Shown here piece after piece: positions 55,401-64,000 of a stretch of 64,000 bases of DNA (positions are counted from its first letter, which is position 1; each line of letters starts with the position of its first letter). This DNA comes from Pteria penguin (taxonomy: Eukaryota > Mollusca > Bivalvia > Pterioida > Pteriidae): NCBI GenBank assembly GCA_035048485.1, contig CM068582.1, forward strand, positions 37,693,096 through 37,757,095. The letters run 5' to 3'. A program made the translations under genes and the position numbers. Under the pieces are notes generated by a model. The model saw nothing but the letters and a program-made list of their open reading frames with translations, ran no database searches and was not told the DNA's origin.

Positions 55401-58400
55401 CACCTTCTTAGATCTATCTCCAAATTATCAGATTTTTATTTTTTGACTGCTTCACGGTAATAAACGTCCCCTTTTCAGAAAATGTAACACTTTATGTAGT
55501 TCAGGGCTCTACATTAACATTTCCCCTACGTGTCCATTTGGACAAGTAGCCATGAAATTTACTTGTCCGAATATAAATTTTACCTGTCCGAAAGTTTGTC
55601 AATACTGAATTTCTATAACTACTGTAAGGAATAGAATAAAATTTAGCAAGATTCACTTGCCTGTGAAAAATTTTCACTGGTACTGGACAAGCGGACAAGC
55701 ATTAATGTCGAGCACCGTCGTTTTCTTGGTTGTATATCAATTAGTTATAATGCAAAATACGAAAGACTCGGGTGTTATGTGATTGTAGCAAGATCGCAGA
55801 ATCTTGTCCTGTTCAAATAAAGTAGGAGCCGGTCACTGCCAAGCAGTTCTCCAAGAACCTACTACCAGTGCTTCTCTATATCAAGCAGTGGACACCCACT
55901 GTAGCAAAAAGTTCTACTAAATATACACTGCTTTTCTTGAATAGCCTGGACTGTTTTATTAACTGTATTAACATTTCACACATAAACCTTAATTTATCAG
56001 ATTTGGATATTTTTGTCATTATCCTTGAAAAACGAAAGTAAAATGACATGATTAAGGTTTATAAAAGAATTTGTCAAACAGTAACATGATGATAATAATT
56101 AAAGTAATTTACAAAGAGTTAAACTTTCACTTTGTGGTGCTTTTGAGATGACATGTCACGAATATGCGTAAATTGATCCATTACTGGTTGAGTAAATTCG
56201 AGTTAATATAATAAACATTAGATATGATCATATCATTCTTAGTGTCAATAAGACATACAATGAAATATCAATGAGAGATGAATTGAAATGTTAATACATG
56301 AAATTATTATATAAATGAGGTAGTAAAACTGGCAGGCATTACAAAGTATATGAGCAGATCGAGATTTCACATAAATACAAATCGTCATCTTTTTAATCAT
56401 TCTCTCACTGAATCCTATTACCTTTCATGTAAATGTTTGAATTTCTGTAAACTTTTCTCCCTTACACTGAAAACATTGGCTACTATCATGTTTGGGAAAT
56501 AGCTCTGGTGTGTTTAATCACAAAGTTGGTTGGTTCATCTGATGATCCATACATTTCATTACAGATAGAAGGCAATCAACTTTCATTGAGAAATTCACTT
56601 TAGTACATAAAGTACATATTAAGACAAGCAGGCATGGCCTAGTGGTATTGCGCTCGCCTCCTGATCAGGAGGCTGGGGTTTGAGACCTGCTCTGGTCATG
56701 CTGGTGTTCTGTCTTTCAGATGAGACCGAAAAAAACTGAGGCCCGGTGTCGTGGTATGCATGGCACGTTGAAGATCCCTCACTGCTTCGGGTAGGTCCAT
56801 TGCAAAGGTCAAAATTTGCATGCCCTGCATTAGGCAGATGCCGTCACCATATATGTGAAATATTCGTGGTGTGACGTTAAACAAAAATCAATCAATCAAT
56901 CATATTAAGACAAATTGACCTGCATCTCCCCCCCCCCTTTTTTTTTCTTGGTAGGAATGGGGGACAGACTTTTTTCTGTCTAAACAAATGATTAATCTAT
57001 AAAATAATAACAAAACATTTGTTCTCCACATTTTATTGTTGTTTATTGTACTTTGTTTTTATTATTTTATACTGGCTTCCCTTTGAAGGACTCATCACAT
57101 TATTTAGATTTATATGCATTTGAAAATGGTTTACCAAGTTCATAGGAAAGTAGGTCATATGTACCCATGCGTTTTTGGTCTTTCTGACTTTTCAGCTTGT
57201 TAATTTTTTTGTTTTCTGATTCTAGGATGAAGAAACAACAGAGGTAATTGAGGTATGTGAGAACTGTGTATCAGGTCTATCATCTCTTACATAATTCTTA
57301 TGTAATCCATCATTTTTTTACATAATCCTCATCATACATAATCTATCCTTTTACATAATCCATCATTTCATTCATTTCATATTTCAAACAATACATTTGT
57401 ATTTTATTTGTTTTGATTAAGGAAACTATATTTTTTTTCGTATTTATGTCATCATAACAGTCAAATAACCATAAATTGATTATTCCTTTACAATAAATGC
57501 TGTTGGCTTATCAAGGTTTAGACTTAAATTGGGGAGTGTTTTAGGACCATTTATATATCTGATTTCTTCAAGTCCATTGTATTAATTCTTCTTTGATGCA
57601 TGCTTTTATGAATAAGGAGAAAATTCTTACTAATACAATTTAAGAATTGGTCAGCATGTACATTTATTACTGTTGTTGAGTTTATGGTGATAAAAGGTTG
57701 TAGTGGATAAGGATGCTTTAGAAGACAAACCAGTGTTGGAGATTTACAAATTTTTTTGCAATTAAGTCAATAAGTCAAATGTGAGTTGTTTTACTTGTGT
57801 TCTTCTTATAATGTGAAAGAAACGTTTTGTCAGTTGTATATATATTTACCAGAAATTATGGATGGTAATTCTGTATCTTGGGGAAGAAGTTGCACATATT
57901 GTTGCATGCAACACAATTTTTTTTCAGAGATGAAATTCTCATCACAGAAGTAAAGAAGACATTGATGGCTGACAACTGTTGATATACATCTCCTTTTTTT
58001 GCCTTTCAGATATTTTACAATACTGTATAAAAATGATCCCAATAACTGAAGCTATAATAAGATGTGACTTTTGTTGAAGTGAAATCCAGTACATGTATTT
58101 TCAGGTTGTTATCACCTTTTGGGTCAAAATGAGTCATTTAGTCATGTCAGTGTTTGTTTATATGATACATTATCTCTATATCTTGCCCTCATCAGAACTG
58201 CTCAGGAATTTTGTCAATATCTTACCCTCTTTGTAAGCTCTCAGGGATTTTGTATATTTTTGTCTTACAATTTTGGCCTCTTTGAAACTACTCAGGGATA
58301 TTGGATGCTGCTTTCTTATAATGGTAACAGAAAAAATGATACAGCACTTATCAATTAAAGATTTTATTTTATTTTCTTGTCTGTGTCTTTAATGAGCAGT

Positions 58401-61400
58401 TTTTTGGTTTAATAGTTTACCATATTTATTTTTGAATGAATAGGATATAAAAAATATAACATCATGAATAATGATATACAGAAAGCATAACTTTCAATTA
58501 ATATTCTGTTCTTGTTTTATTGCTGAAGTTAAGGTTCTTTGTGTTCATTTTATGTCAAATTTGGTTAAATGCCCATTTGAAAGAAATACGATAATTTTGG
58601 TTCTCCTGAGTACTTAGTATTTTGCAATTGGCCACCCATATTGTATGAATTTCTAGTGCTTATGCCTATGGCTACTTTGTTATGATATGTAGCGATGATA
58701 TGAGTTCTGTTACATGGTATGACTTGGTTTACATTCTGACAGGTTCATATTTTTTTTCCTGTCCTTTTCATTGTCATACTCATTTTACCTATTTTTACTA
58801 TACATTATATAGAATGCTGTATGAAACAAGTACATACAGAATTAGACAGTGGTAGGGTCTTTATTGAGGAAGTAATGTTATTTTAGATTTTCATATATCG
58901 ACTTGGTGAGACACTGATACTGTTTTTTCAGATGTTTTATTTTTCAGTGCGTAAGTCCTTTGCTGATTGGGTAGCATATAAAAATGTTTATTTGGATTAA
59001 TAGAACAAAATGTTTTTATAGTCATATACATGTTGTTTTTTCTTTACAATCACCAGTTTTAAGGGAAGAGTTCAGAATTTTAGATTTTGATTAGTGAAGC
59101 TATGCTTTAGTGATTGACATTTACTTTTTACAGATGTTCTACTCATTTGGAGGTATTTCTTCATAAAATTGTATTGAATGTTTTTTGTACAATTGCCCAT
59201 ACATTACATTGATTTTAAGGAACCATACCAGGTCTTGTCGGGGGAAAAAAGTACCTGGTACTCTTTGCAGGATGACAGTTTGTTGCATTATTTCAAAATT
59301 ATCAGATGACATTGTTCATTATTGTGAAAATACTTACAAAATTGCTGTGGTCCATATACTTAATTTTCTCTCAATACTCAACAGTTACTTTGTGTATGGA
59401 CTGTAGGAACATAGGAAACATTTTAAACTAGGTAAACAGATTAAATGATATCTGTAATGAGTTCATTATTTGGCATTTGATGTAGTAAGTAATGCAATGT
59501 ACTAGCAACCATGTAATACTAGATATATGTACAAAGTGAATATTTATCTCTATTGATCTCCCAATTTGGTGAGGGCAACATTAAAATCCCAACATGAGTA
59601 CCCATTTGGAAAATTTGAGTACTTGTCTTTGTAATTTAGCGCAGAGTGATAAAAAGTGATGAAATTAACATAATTATTTATCTGCACATTTCTTTTATTC
59701 AGTTCTTCAAAAAATGTGAATATTTATAGTAAAATATGTTTCTCTCTTATATATGAAATATTAAATCTATTTACTCGAATATTAAGAATATGATATCAAT
59801 ACCCCTTTCATCTTTTCCCAACTTGACTCACATGATCATAAAAATACACTACTGGCGAAGGACCCGTCCCCAGCTAAGACCAGTTACTGGCTACTACGTT
59901 ATTAAGGGTATTCAAAATGTGAATTGATGAAATTTTCATACCTAATATTTAGTATCCTATGTATTGTAGACATTTAGGTGAAAAAATCTCATAAATTCAC
60001 GTTTCAAAAGCCGAAATAACATAGTAGCTGTTAACTGGTCTTAGCCGGTAACTGGTACACTACCAGTATTTAAAAGAAGGAAATTTTCTCAAAGGCATTG
60101 TTCTTGAAAATCTAAACTTTTGCTGGATAAAAGTGCAAAAGTTCAGAGTTGCAGTGCTTCAAGTTCGTCCTAAAATCCTAAAAATTTTTTTTTTTTTTTT
60201 TTTTTTTTGCATTTTGCTAAAATCCTAAAAAGTTAAAATCATGACAATGGAGGGTATGGGAAAATCCTAAAATTTTCCTAGATTTAGACCAAAATCTTAA
60301 TTTTTTGTTAATGGCTGTGATCGATAAGCTCAAATTTTATCAGAGATAGTGATATTATTAAAGGCACTATATAAATGTTATTGTAAATTGAATTGATATA
60401 AAGCTCTTCTCAGTTTCCATTTCCAGAGCTCTCACCCCAGTTATCATATCTGTTGATAGCCTGCATTATGGAAGCAACCATGAGGGTGCTACAGTAAGAT
60501 GACAATGTTTCCTAATGCAAGACTCAACAGATTTGAAGACTGGGATGAAAACTCTCTGTAAGCAAATGTTTATTATCTGCTTTTAGGTGAGTAAAAGATC
60601 CTAAAAAATCCTAGTATTTTTAGCTCTACTGGTCTCGACCAGTCGAGCTCATGCGATGGTCCTTCGTCCGTTGTCCGGCCGTCAACAATTTTTTGTTCCC
60701 TCTTCTCCTCTGAAGGTATATACCCCAGAGACCTTATTATGGGTTCTTCTTGTTGGGTAGGTGGTCTAGTTGTGCATGTGCAATTTTGGTCCAGTTCCGA
60801 CCCCTTGGGGGCCCACAAAAGGGCGTGGTCCCAAAATCTTGTTCCCTCTTCTTCTCTGATTGTATATATCCCAGAGACCTAATTATGGTCTCATCATGTT
60901 TTGTAGCTGGTCTAGTTGTGCATGTGCAATTTTGGTCCGGTCCGGACCCCCTGGGGCCCCTACAAAAGGGGCGTGGTCCCAAAATCTTGTTCCCTTTTCA
61001 TTTCTGAAGGTATATATCATAGAGACCTAATTATGGTCTCATTTTGTTATATAGGTGGTCTAGTTGTGCATGTGCAATTTGGTACGGTCCGGCCCCCTTG
61101 GGCTCCCAGAAAGGGGCGTGGTCCCAAAATCTTGTTCCCTCTTCTATTCTTAAGGTATATGTCCCAGAGACCTAATTATGGTCTCATCATGTTTGGTATG
61201 TGATCTAGTTGTGCATTTATTATTTTGGCCTGGTCCGCCCCCCCCTGGGGTCCCACAAAAGGGCGTGGTCCCAAATTCTTGTTCCCTCTTCTATCCTTAA
61301 GGTATATGTCCCAGAGACCTAATTATGGTCTCATTTTGTTGGATAGGTGGTCTAGTTGTGCATGTGCAATTTTGGTCTAGTCCGGACCCCCTGGGACCCC

Positions 61401-63376
61401 ACAAAGGGGCGTGGTCACAAAATCTTGTTCCCTCTTCTTTTCTGAAGGTATATGTCCCAGAGACCTAATTATGGTCTCATCAAGTTTGGTATGTGATGTA
61501 GTTGTGCATGTATAATTTTGGTCTGGTTCGGACCTCCTGGGGTCCCAAAAAGGGGCGTGGTCCCAAAATCTTGTTCCCTCATTTTCTCTTAAGGTATATA
61601 TCCTAGAGACCTAATTATGGTCTCATTTTGTTGGATAGGTGGTGTAGTTGTGCATGTGCAATTTTGGTCTGGTCCAGACCCCCTGGGACCCCACAAAGGG
61701 GCGTGGTCCCAAAATCTTGTTCCCTCTTCTTTTCTTAAGATATATGTCCCAGAGACTTAATTATGGTCTAATCATGTTTGGTATGTGATCTAGTTGTGCA
61801 TGTATAATTTTGGTCCAGTCTGGACCCCCTGGGGTCCCACAAACGGGTGTGGTCCCAAAATCTTGTTCCCTCTTTTTCTCTGAAGGTATATATCCTAGAG
61901 ACCTAATTATGGTCTCATTTTGTTGGATAGGTGGTGTAGTTGTGCATGTGCAATTTTGGACCAGTTTGGACCTCCTTGGGCCCCACAGGGGGTGGTCCCA
62001 AAATCTTGTTCCCTCTTCTTTTCTGAAGGTATATGTCCCAGAGACCTAATTATAGTCTCATCATGATTGATATGTGATGTAGTTGTGCATGTATAAGTTT
62101 GGTCCAGTCCGGACCCCCTTGGGTCCCACAAAGGGGTGTGGTCCCAAAATCTTGTTCCCTCTTTTTCTTTGAAAGTATATAGCCTAGAGACCTAATTATG
62201 GTCTCCTTTTGTTGGATAGGTGGTGTAATTGTGCAGTGCATGTGCAATTTTGGACCAGTTCGGACCCCTTGGGGCCCCACAAAGGGGCGTGGTCCCAAAA
62301 TCTTGTTCCCACTTCTTCTCTTATTGTATATGTCTGTGAGACTTAATTATGATCTCATCATGTTTGGTAGGTGGTCTAGTTGTGCATGTGCAATACAAAA
62401 CATACATGTGTGGTCCAAATATATTTTTACCCCTTCTTCTCTGAAGGTAAATTGTTGTTTGAGTAGAGGATAACAGTAGAGCTCCAGTCTCGACAGAGAC
62501 TTCTGGTTCAAAATGTCCTTAAAACATCCTAAAAAAGCTTAAAATCGTCCTTAATTTTGTCCTAAATTTTGTGGAAATGGTGCTTGAAGCACTGGAGTTG
62601 TTAATTTAAAAACATGTAAGGTTAACTTTTAAGAAAGTTTAATTGATCATCTTATTTATATATCAATTCATGTTTAGTAGAAGATTTTTTTCATTCATAG
62701 GTATTTTATCTTTTGCAGGACTTTAAATGTGTATTTTACAGTGCAATACTTACTTATGCATAGTTACTGATGTATAAAAAGTCAAAGTTTTGTCCATATA
62801 TTTCACAGATCAATCCTGAAAAAGCTAAAACTTATATGAACATTTTATAGAAAGTGCTTAATACTTGATACATATTATTGGAAATGATTACTTTACATCT
62901 TTCCATTTTCTCTTGGCTTTTTTGTTTTTTGTTTTTTTTGCTTTTTTAAAATTTTTTTTTCTTTTCTTTTTGTTTTTTTTTTTGTTTAAATGCTTTGGAC
63001 AATAAATACCAAGAAAATACTTAAAATAAGATAGCGTTTCAACAAAAATTATAACAATGTATTGGTAGCTTTTGTATAATTTATTAGTTGGATTAAAGCT
63101 ATGACTATAAACTTTTTTTTACAGTTTTACCAACAGTTAATCAGTCCAGAAAGATGGTTTTAAATTTATCTTATTAATACTTTATTTCTTTCAGTTAGGA
63201 ATGAGGATTTTTACATCTTAAAGAATGTTTAGATTTTCCACATTTATAAACTTAATACAGTCATTGAATTATTATTGATTATTATTGATAAATTTTGATA
63301 AGAGAAAAATATTTTTATTGCATATTTTTTGTTGTAACAGGAAGTAATTGTTGTGAAGGAAGAAAATGGGCAGTAA
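46223..63376 (+). CDS. hnRNP C/RALY-type RRM protein with two BCL11-like zinc fingers, eight exons, complete
   Basis: Predicted nuclear RNA-binding protein of 306 aa. Exons: 46223-46410, 47127-47323, 52058-52127, 52852-53012, 53335-53463, 54810-54922, 57226-57252, 63341-63376; every join is GT/AG and keeps frame. Residues 1-62 are a Met/Pro/Arg/Gly-rich leader. The RRM (~63-137) has RNP2 VFVGNL and RNP1 KGYAFVQF and runs on into DINIASEPK, characteristic of hnRNP C and RALY. A Ser/Thr-rich linker with PPAKKMR (likely NLS) follows. Finger 1 is C213-x2-C216-x12-H229-x4-C234; finger 2 is C258-x2-C261-x12-H274-x4-H279, with [20 protein letters not shown]. Vertebrate hnRNP C has no such fingers. 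The acidic tail is [11 protein letters not shown]. An acceptor at 46184 implies an upstream 5'UTR exon. Confidence 0.92.
47127..47323 (+). CDS. RRM gene exon B: most of the RRM
   Basis: [20 protein letters not shown] to GMTYAGQAL, from AAACAG to CTAG|gtgagt. A 675-bp hAT-like element begins 22 bp into the following intron. Confidence 0.95.
47345..48019. mobile_element. hAT element relic, CAGGGCTTGAAATTC TIR, 5-bp TSD
   Basis: CAGGGCTTGAAATTC at the left is mirrored exactly by GAATTTCAAGCCCTG at the right; flanked by AATTA (47340-47344, 48020-48024). Carries a minus-strand transposase N-terminal fragment (47513-47749). In intron B. Confidence 0.92.
47513..47749 (-). pseudogene. hAT transposase N-terminal zinc-finger fragment
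   Basis: Minus-strand frame with [17 protein letters not shown], then [11 protein letters not shown]. The RTFxESWxxxxPWL...C-x2-C pattern is the TTF/BED-like N-terminal finger of hAT transposases and their ZNF862-like relatives. The catalytic core is gone. Confidence 0.75.
48285..48945 (+). mobile_element. Hairpin-headed tandem-repeat element with 3' terminal hairpin
   Basis: The head TAGTCCCCTACCGGCA is mirrored by TGCCGGTAGGGGACTTA at 48904. Between are a CTGTCCGTCTGTCAGTCCGTC run, three ~190-bp units (TTCTAAACGCT-GTAGATATTCAT, ACCATGAGTTACAGAT), CAGTTCTAGTT, a (GT)n tract (48846-48882), and a final hairpin AGTATTGCC-TAA-GCAATACT. Subterminal inverted repeats, tandem core, microsatellite and 3' hairpin together match the described layout of Helentron-associated elements. 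Confidence 0.75.
49050..49197. mobile_element. MITE, 148 bp, ~55-bp TIRs
   Basis: AGCACTAGTTTGAGTTCCAG at the left, with GATCAGTCGAGGGTTGGATG, is mirrored in full at the right. No clean TSD. Confidence 0.8.
49836..51764 (+). mobile_element. 1.9-kb tandem-repeat element, copy 1
   Basis: The head AGCTCTACTGGTCTCGACCA folds back and is followed by TCCGTTGTCCGGCCGTCCGG-type (GTCC)n repeats. About eleven to twelve units of ~150 bp follow, each with CAGAGACCTAATTATGGTCT, GTTGTGCATGTGCAATTTTGG, GGACCCCCTGGG and GGGGCGTGGTCCCAAAATCT. The end is AGTAGAGCTCCAGTCTCGAC...GACTTCTGGTT, whose AGTAGAGCT is the head inverted. Frames such as [10 protein letters not shown] are repeat artefacts. Nearly collinear with 60621-62508. 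In intron B. Confidence 0.9.
52058..52127 (+). CDS. RRM gene exon C: end of RRM
   Basis: Acceptor TTTATTTCAG; completes [11 protein letters not shown] and runs through [14 protein letters not shown]; donor GCAG|gtacat. Confidence 0.9.
52498..52787 (+). mobile_element. Short hairpin-headed element of the same architectural class
   Basis: Head TATGCCCTTGAATAG...GGGGGCATATTG folds back, followed by a TGTCTGTTTGTTTG run, about 1.5 units with GACCTTGACAATGACTTTC, and CAGAAAGACAGCTTG. In intron C, close to exon D. Confidence 0.5.
52852..53012 (+). CDS. RRM gene exon D: linker with putative NLS
   Basis: [18 protein letters not shown] to [10 protein letters not shown], from TTCCTCTAG to CAAG|gtgaat. 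Low-complexity Ser/Thr/Gly-rich. Confidence 0.88.
53335..53463 (+). CDS. RRM gene exon E: zinc finger 1 (C2HC)
   Basis: [15 protein letters not shown]...[12 protein letters not shown], then [10 protein letters not shown]-x2-C-x12-H-x4-C as in the N-terminal BCL11 finger. The exon is 129 nt, symmetric. Confidence 0.9.
54024..54297 (+). mobile_element. tRNA-derived SINE, diverged member
   Basis: Same body as 18563 (GACAGTAAAAACCGAGG, GATGCTGTCACCATATACGTG, (AATC)n tail) but a more diverged head (GTGTGACCTAGTGGATAAGG). An imperfect CTTAAARAA duplication flanks it. In intron E. Confidence 0.85.
54810..54922 (+). CDS. RRM gene exon F: zinc finger 2 (C2H2)
   Basis: [37 protein letters not shown]; ends in phase 0 before gtaagg. 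The SAW..L.QH.Q..H.L.IY pattern is that of the second BCL11-type finger. Confidence 0.9.
55502..55717. mobile_element. hAT-like MITE, 216 bp
   Basis: CAGGGCTCTACATTAACATT pairs, with mismatches, with the right end AGCATTAATGTCGAGCACCG. Flanks TAGTT and TCGTT (one mismatch) suggest a 5-bp TSD. Inner GTGTCCATTTGGACAAGT-type motifs recur near both ends. In intron F. Confidence 0.65.
56628..56900 (+). mobile_element. tRNA-derived SINE, 13-bp TSD
   Basis: Head GCAGGCATGGCCTAGTGGTA, same body as 18563, (AATC)n tail; exact CATATTAAGACAA on both flanks (56615-56627, 56901-56913). In intron F. Confidence 0.93.
57226..57252 (+). CDS. RRM gene exon G: 27-nt microexon
   Basis: DEETTEVIE between GATTCTAG and gtatgt, phase 0 on both sides. 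A second donor (GAG|gtaatt) nine bases earlier would give DEETTE. Direct joining of exon F to exon H would also keep frame. Confidence 0.65.
57253..59851. other. Intron G, left part; nothing recognised
   Basis: AT-rich intron with no tandem repeat, foldback or coding frame that I can support. Confidence 0.45.
59852..60066. mobile_element. 215-bp relative of the 22734 element, TA-flanked
   Basis: Left end CTGGCGAAGGAC...AAGACCAGTTACTGGCTACTA pairs with the right end ATAGTAGCTGTTAACTGGTC...CCGGTAACTGGTAC and CCAG. TA on both flanks. In intron G. Confidence 0.75.
60152..62594. mobile_element. TIR element (CAGTGCTTCAAG), 6-bp TSD, hosting the second tandem-repeat element
   Basis: CAGTGCTTCAAG at 60152-60163 is mirrored by CTTGAAGCACTG at 62583-62594. 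GAGTTG flanks both ends (60146-60151, 62595-62600). The interior has TCCTAAAATCCTAAAA repeats and a T28 run. Without the 1,888-bp nested element it is ~555 bp. In intron G. Confidence 0.8.
60621..62508 (+). mobile_element. 1.9-kb tandem-repeat element, copy 2
   Basis: Same head, same unit order and same end as 49836-51764. Unit-specific variants recur in the same positions, for example the CATTTATTATTTTGGCCTGG unit and the CCTCCTTGGGCCCCACAGGG unit. The ~41-bp length difference is mostly a shorter GTCC tract behind the head. Nested in the 60152-62594 element. Confidence 0.92.
62910..62992 (+). other. Long T-rich tract upstream of the last exon of the RRM gene
   Basis: About 80 nt dominated by T5-T13 runs, ~350 nt before exon H. 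In the transcript this is a U-tract of the kind bound by hnRNP C-type RRMs. Regulatory meaning is inference. Confidence 0.5.
63341..63376 (+). CDS. RRM gene exon H: terminal exon
   Basis: [11 protein letters not shown] plus TAA after acceptor TTGTAACAG, phase 0. Confidence 0.75.
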   Translation, partial: EVIVVKEENGQ

Positions 63377-64000
63377 ATTTGACCCCAGTTATCGGCTGAT
63401 GTTGTCATGGTGACATCCATTGGGACTATATTATTGATCATCATTTTTGTATCATCATTCATCATTGTGGACTACTTGCATTATTTTCATTGCATCAAGT
63501 GGATGGAGACTTTATCTTTCATTTTTCGATTTTGCTTCCTTGCAACATCAAATTTTCACCAATTGACATTAATTCCCATTTCCCATATTGTTCTTCAAAA
63601 AATTATTGATGCTCATTTGATCATGATTTTGTGATTCATCAAAATGTAAATATAATCTTGATTTTTGCCCAGTGTTCCTTTTTGAAATTTCATGAAATCA
63701 TAAGACATTAAATCATCTTACATTACTATATGTTTAAGATATGTAGTATATGACCTTGTCAGTAATATGTTGTAAAATCAGCATAAATAAAATCCACAAA
63801 TTTAAAATTTTCTGTTTATTTTTGGTCTGAATGTTTAATAAATAAACCTAGGAAATGTTTTCATTTTCAAGAATTAGAATTTTTGTATTTGTCTGGAACA
63901 GGTGAGGTCATATGTATTTAAAAGTTACGATCACTTGTGTGAAGAGTGATCTTGTATTAGATATATTTGTGAAAGTGAAAAATTATGTAAGCAAAAGGAA
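63377..64000 (+). other. 3'UTR and downstream flank of the RRM gene
   Basis: No further coding frame. AATAAA at 63786-63791, ~410 nt after the stop, is the likely poly(A) signal; a further AATAAA occurs near 63839. Confidence 0.5.

Overview
The window is animal nuclear DNA, most likely from a bivalve or other mollusc. It is AT-rich with long introns. It carries tRNA-headed SINEs with (AATC)n tails, tandem-repeat elements of the pearl/Helentron (HINE) kind described from bivalves, an intronless seven-cadherin protocadherin ectodomain, and very many foldback insertions. The species cannot be named from the sequence alone.

Three convincing genes lie on the + strand. (1) A protocadherin: one exon (9681-12296) encodes the signal peptide, seven cadherin repeats, membrane helix and proximal tail. 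A second exon (14002-14190) extends the tail, and a possible last exon lies near 25.3 kb. (2) A four-exon ankyrin/SOCS-box (ASB-type) gene, 27868-34338, 322 aa, complete: a predicted substrate receptor of a Cullin-RING ligase. (3) An eight-exon gene, 46223-63376, 306 aa, complete: an hnRNP C/RALY-type RRM followed by two zinc fingers that look like the N-terminal fingers of BCL11. It has a 27-nt phase-0 microexon. All exon joins keep frame across GT/AG sites.

Most of the rest is mobile DNA. 0.2-4.2 kb is a composite terminal-inverted-repeat (TIR) element with nested insertions. 5.8-7.7 kb is a dead LINE split by a hAT-like element. 14.8-16.5 kb is a satellite of 46-bp units with a higher-order pattern. 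22-25 kb, 26.5-30 kb and 34.5-45 kb are dense in foldback/MITE elements, often nested. The introns of the RRM gene hold several hAT-like copies and two nearly collinear 1.9-kb tandem-repeat elements.

The most notable observations are: the RRM plus BCL11-type finger architecture; a Mutator-like family whose smallest copies are two fused 27-bp ends, each with an exact 9-bp target-site duplication (TSD); 21-26 bp palindromes with about 7-bp duplications, two of them supported by empty sites elsewhere in the window; and a family of hairpin-headed tandem-repeat elements, one member of which was copied with its whole array order kept.
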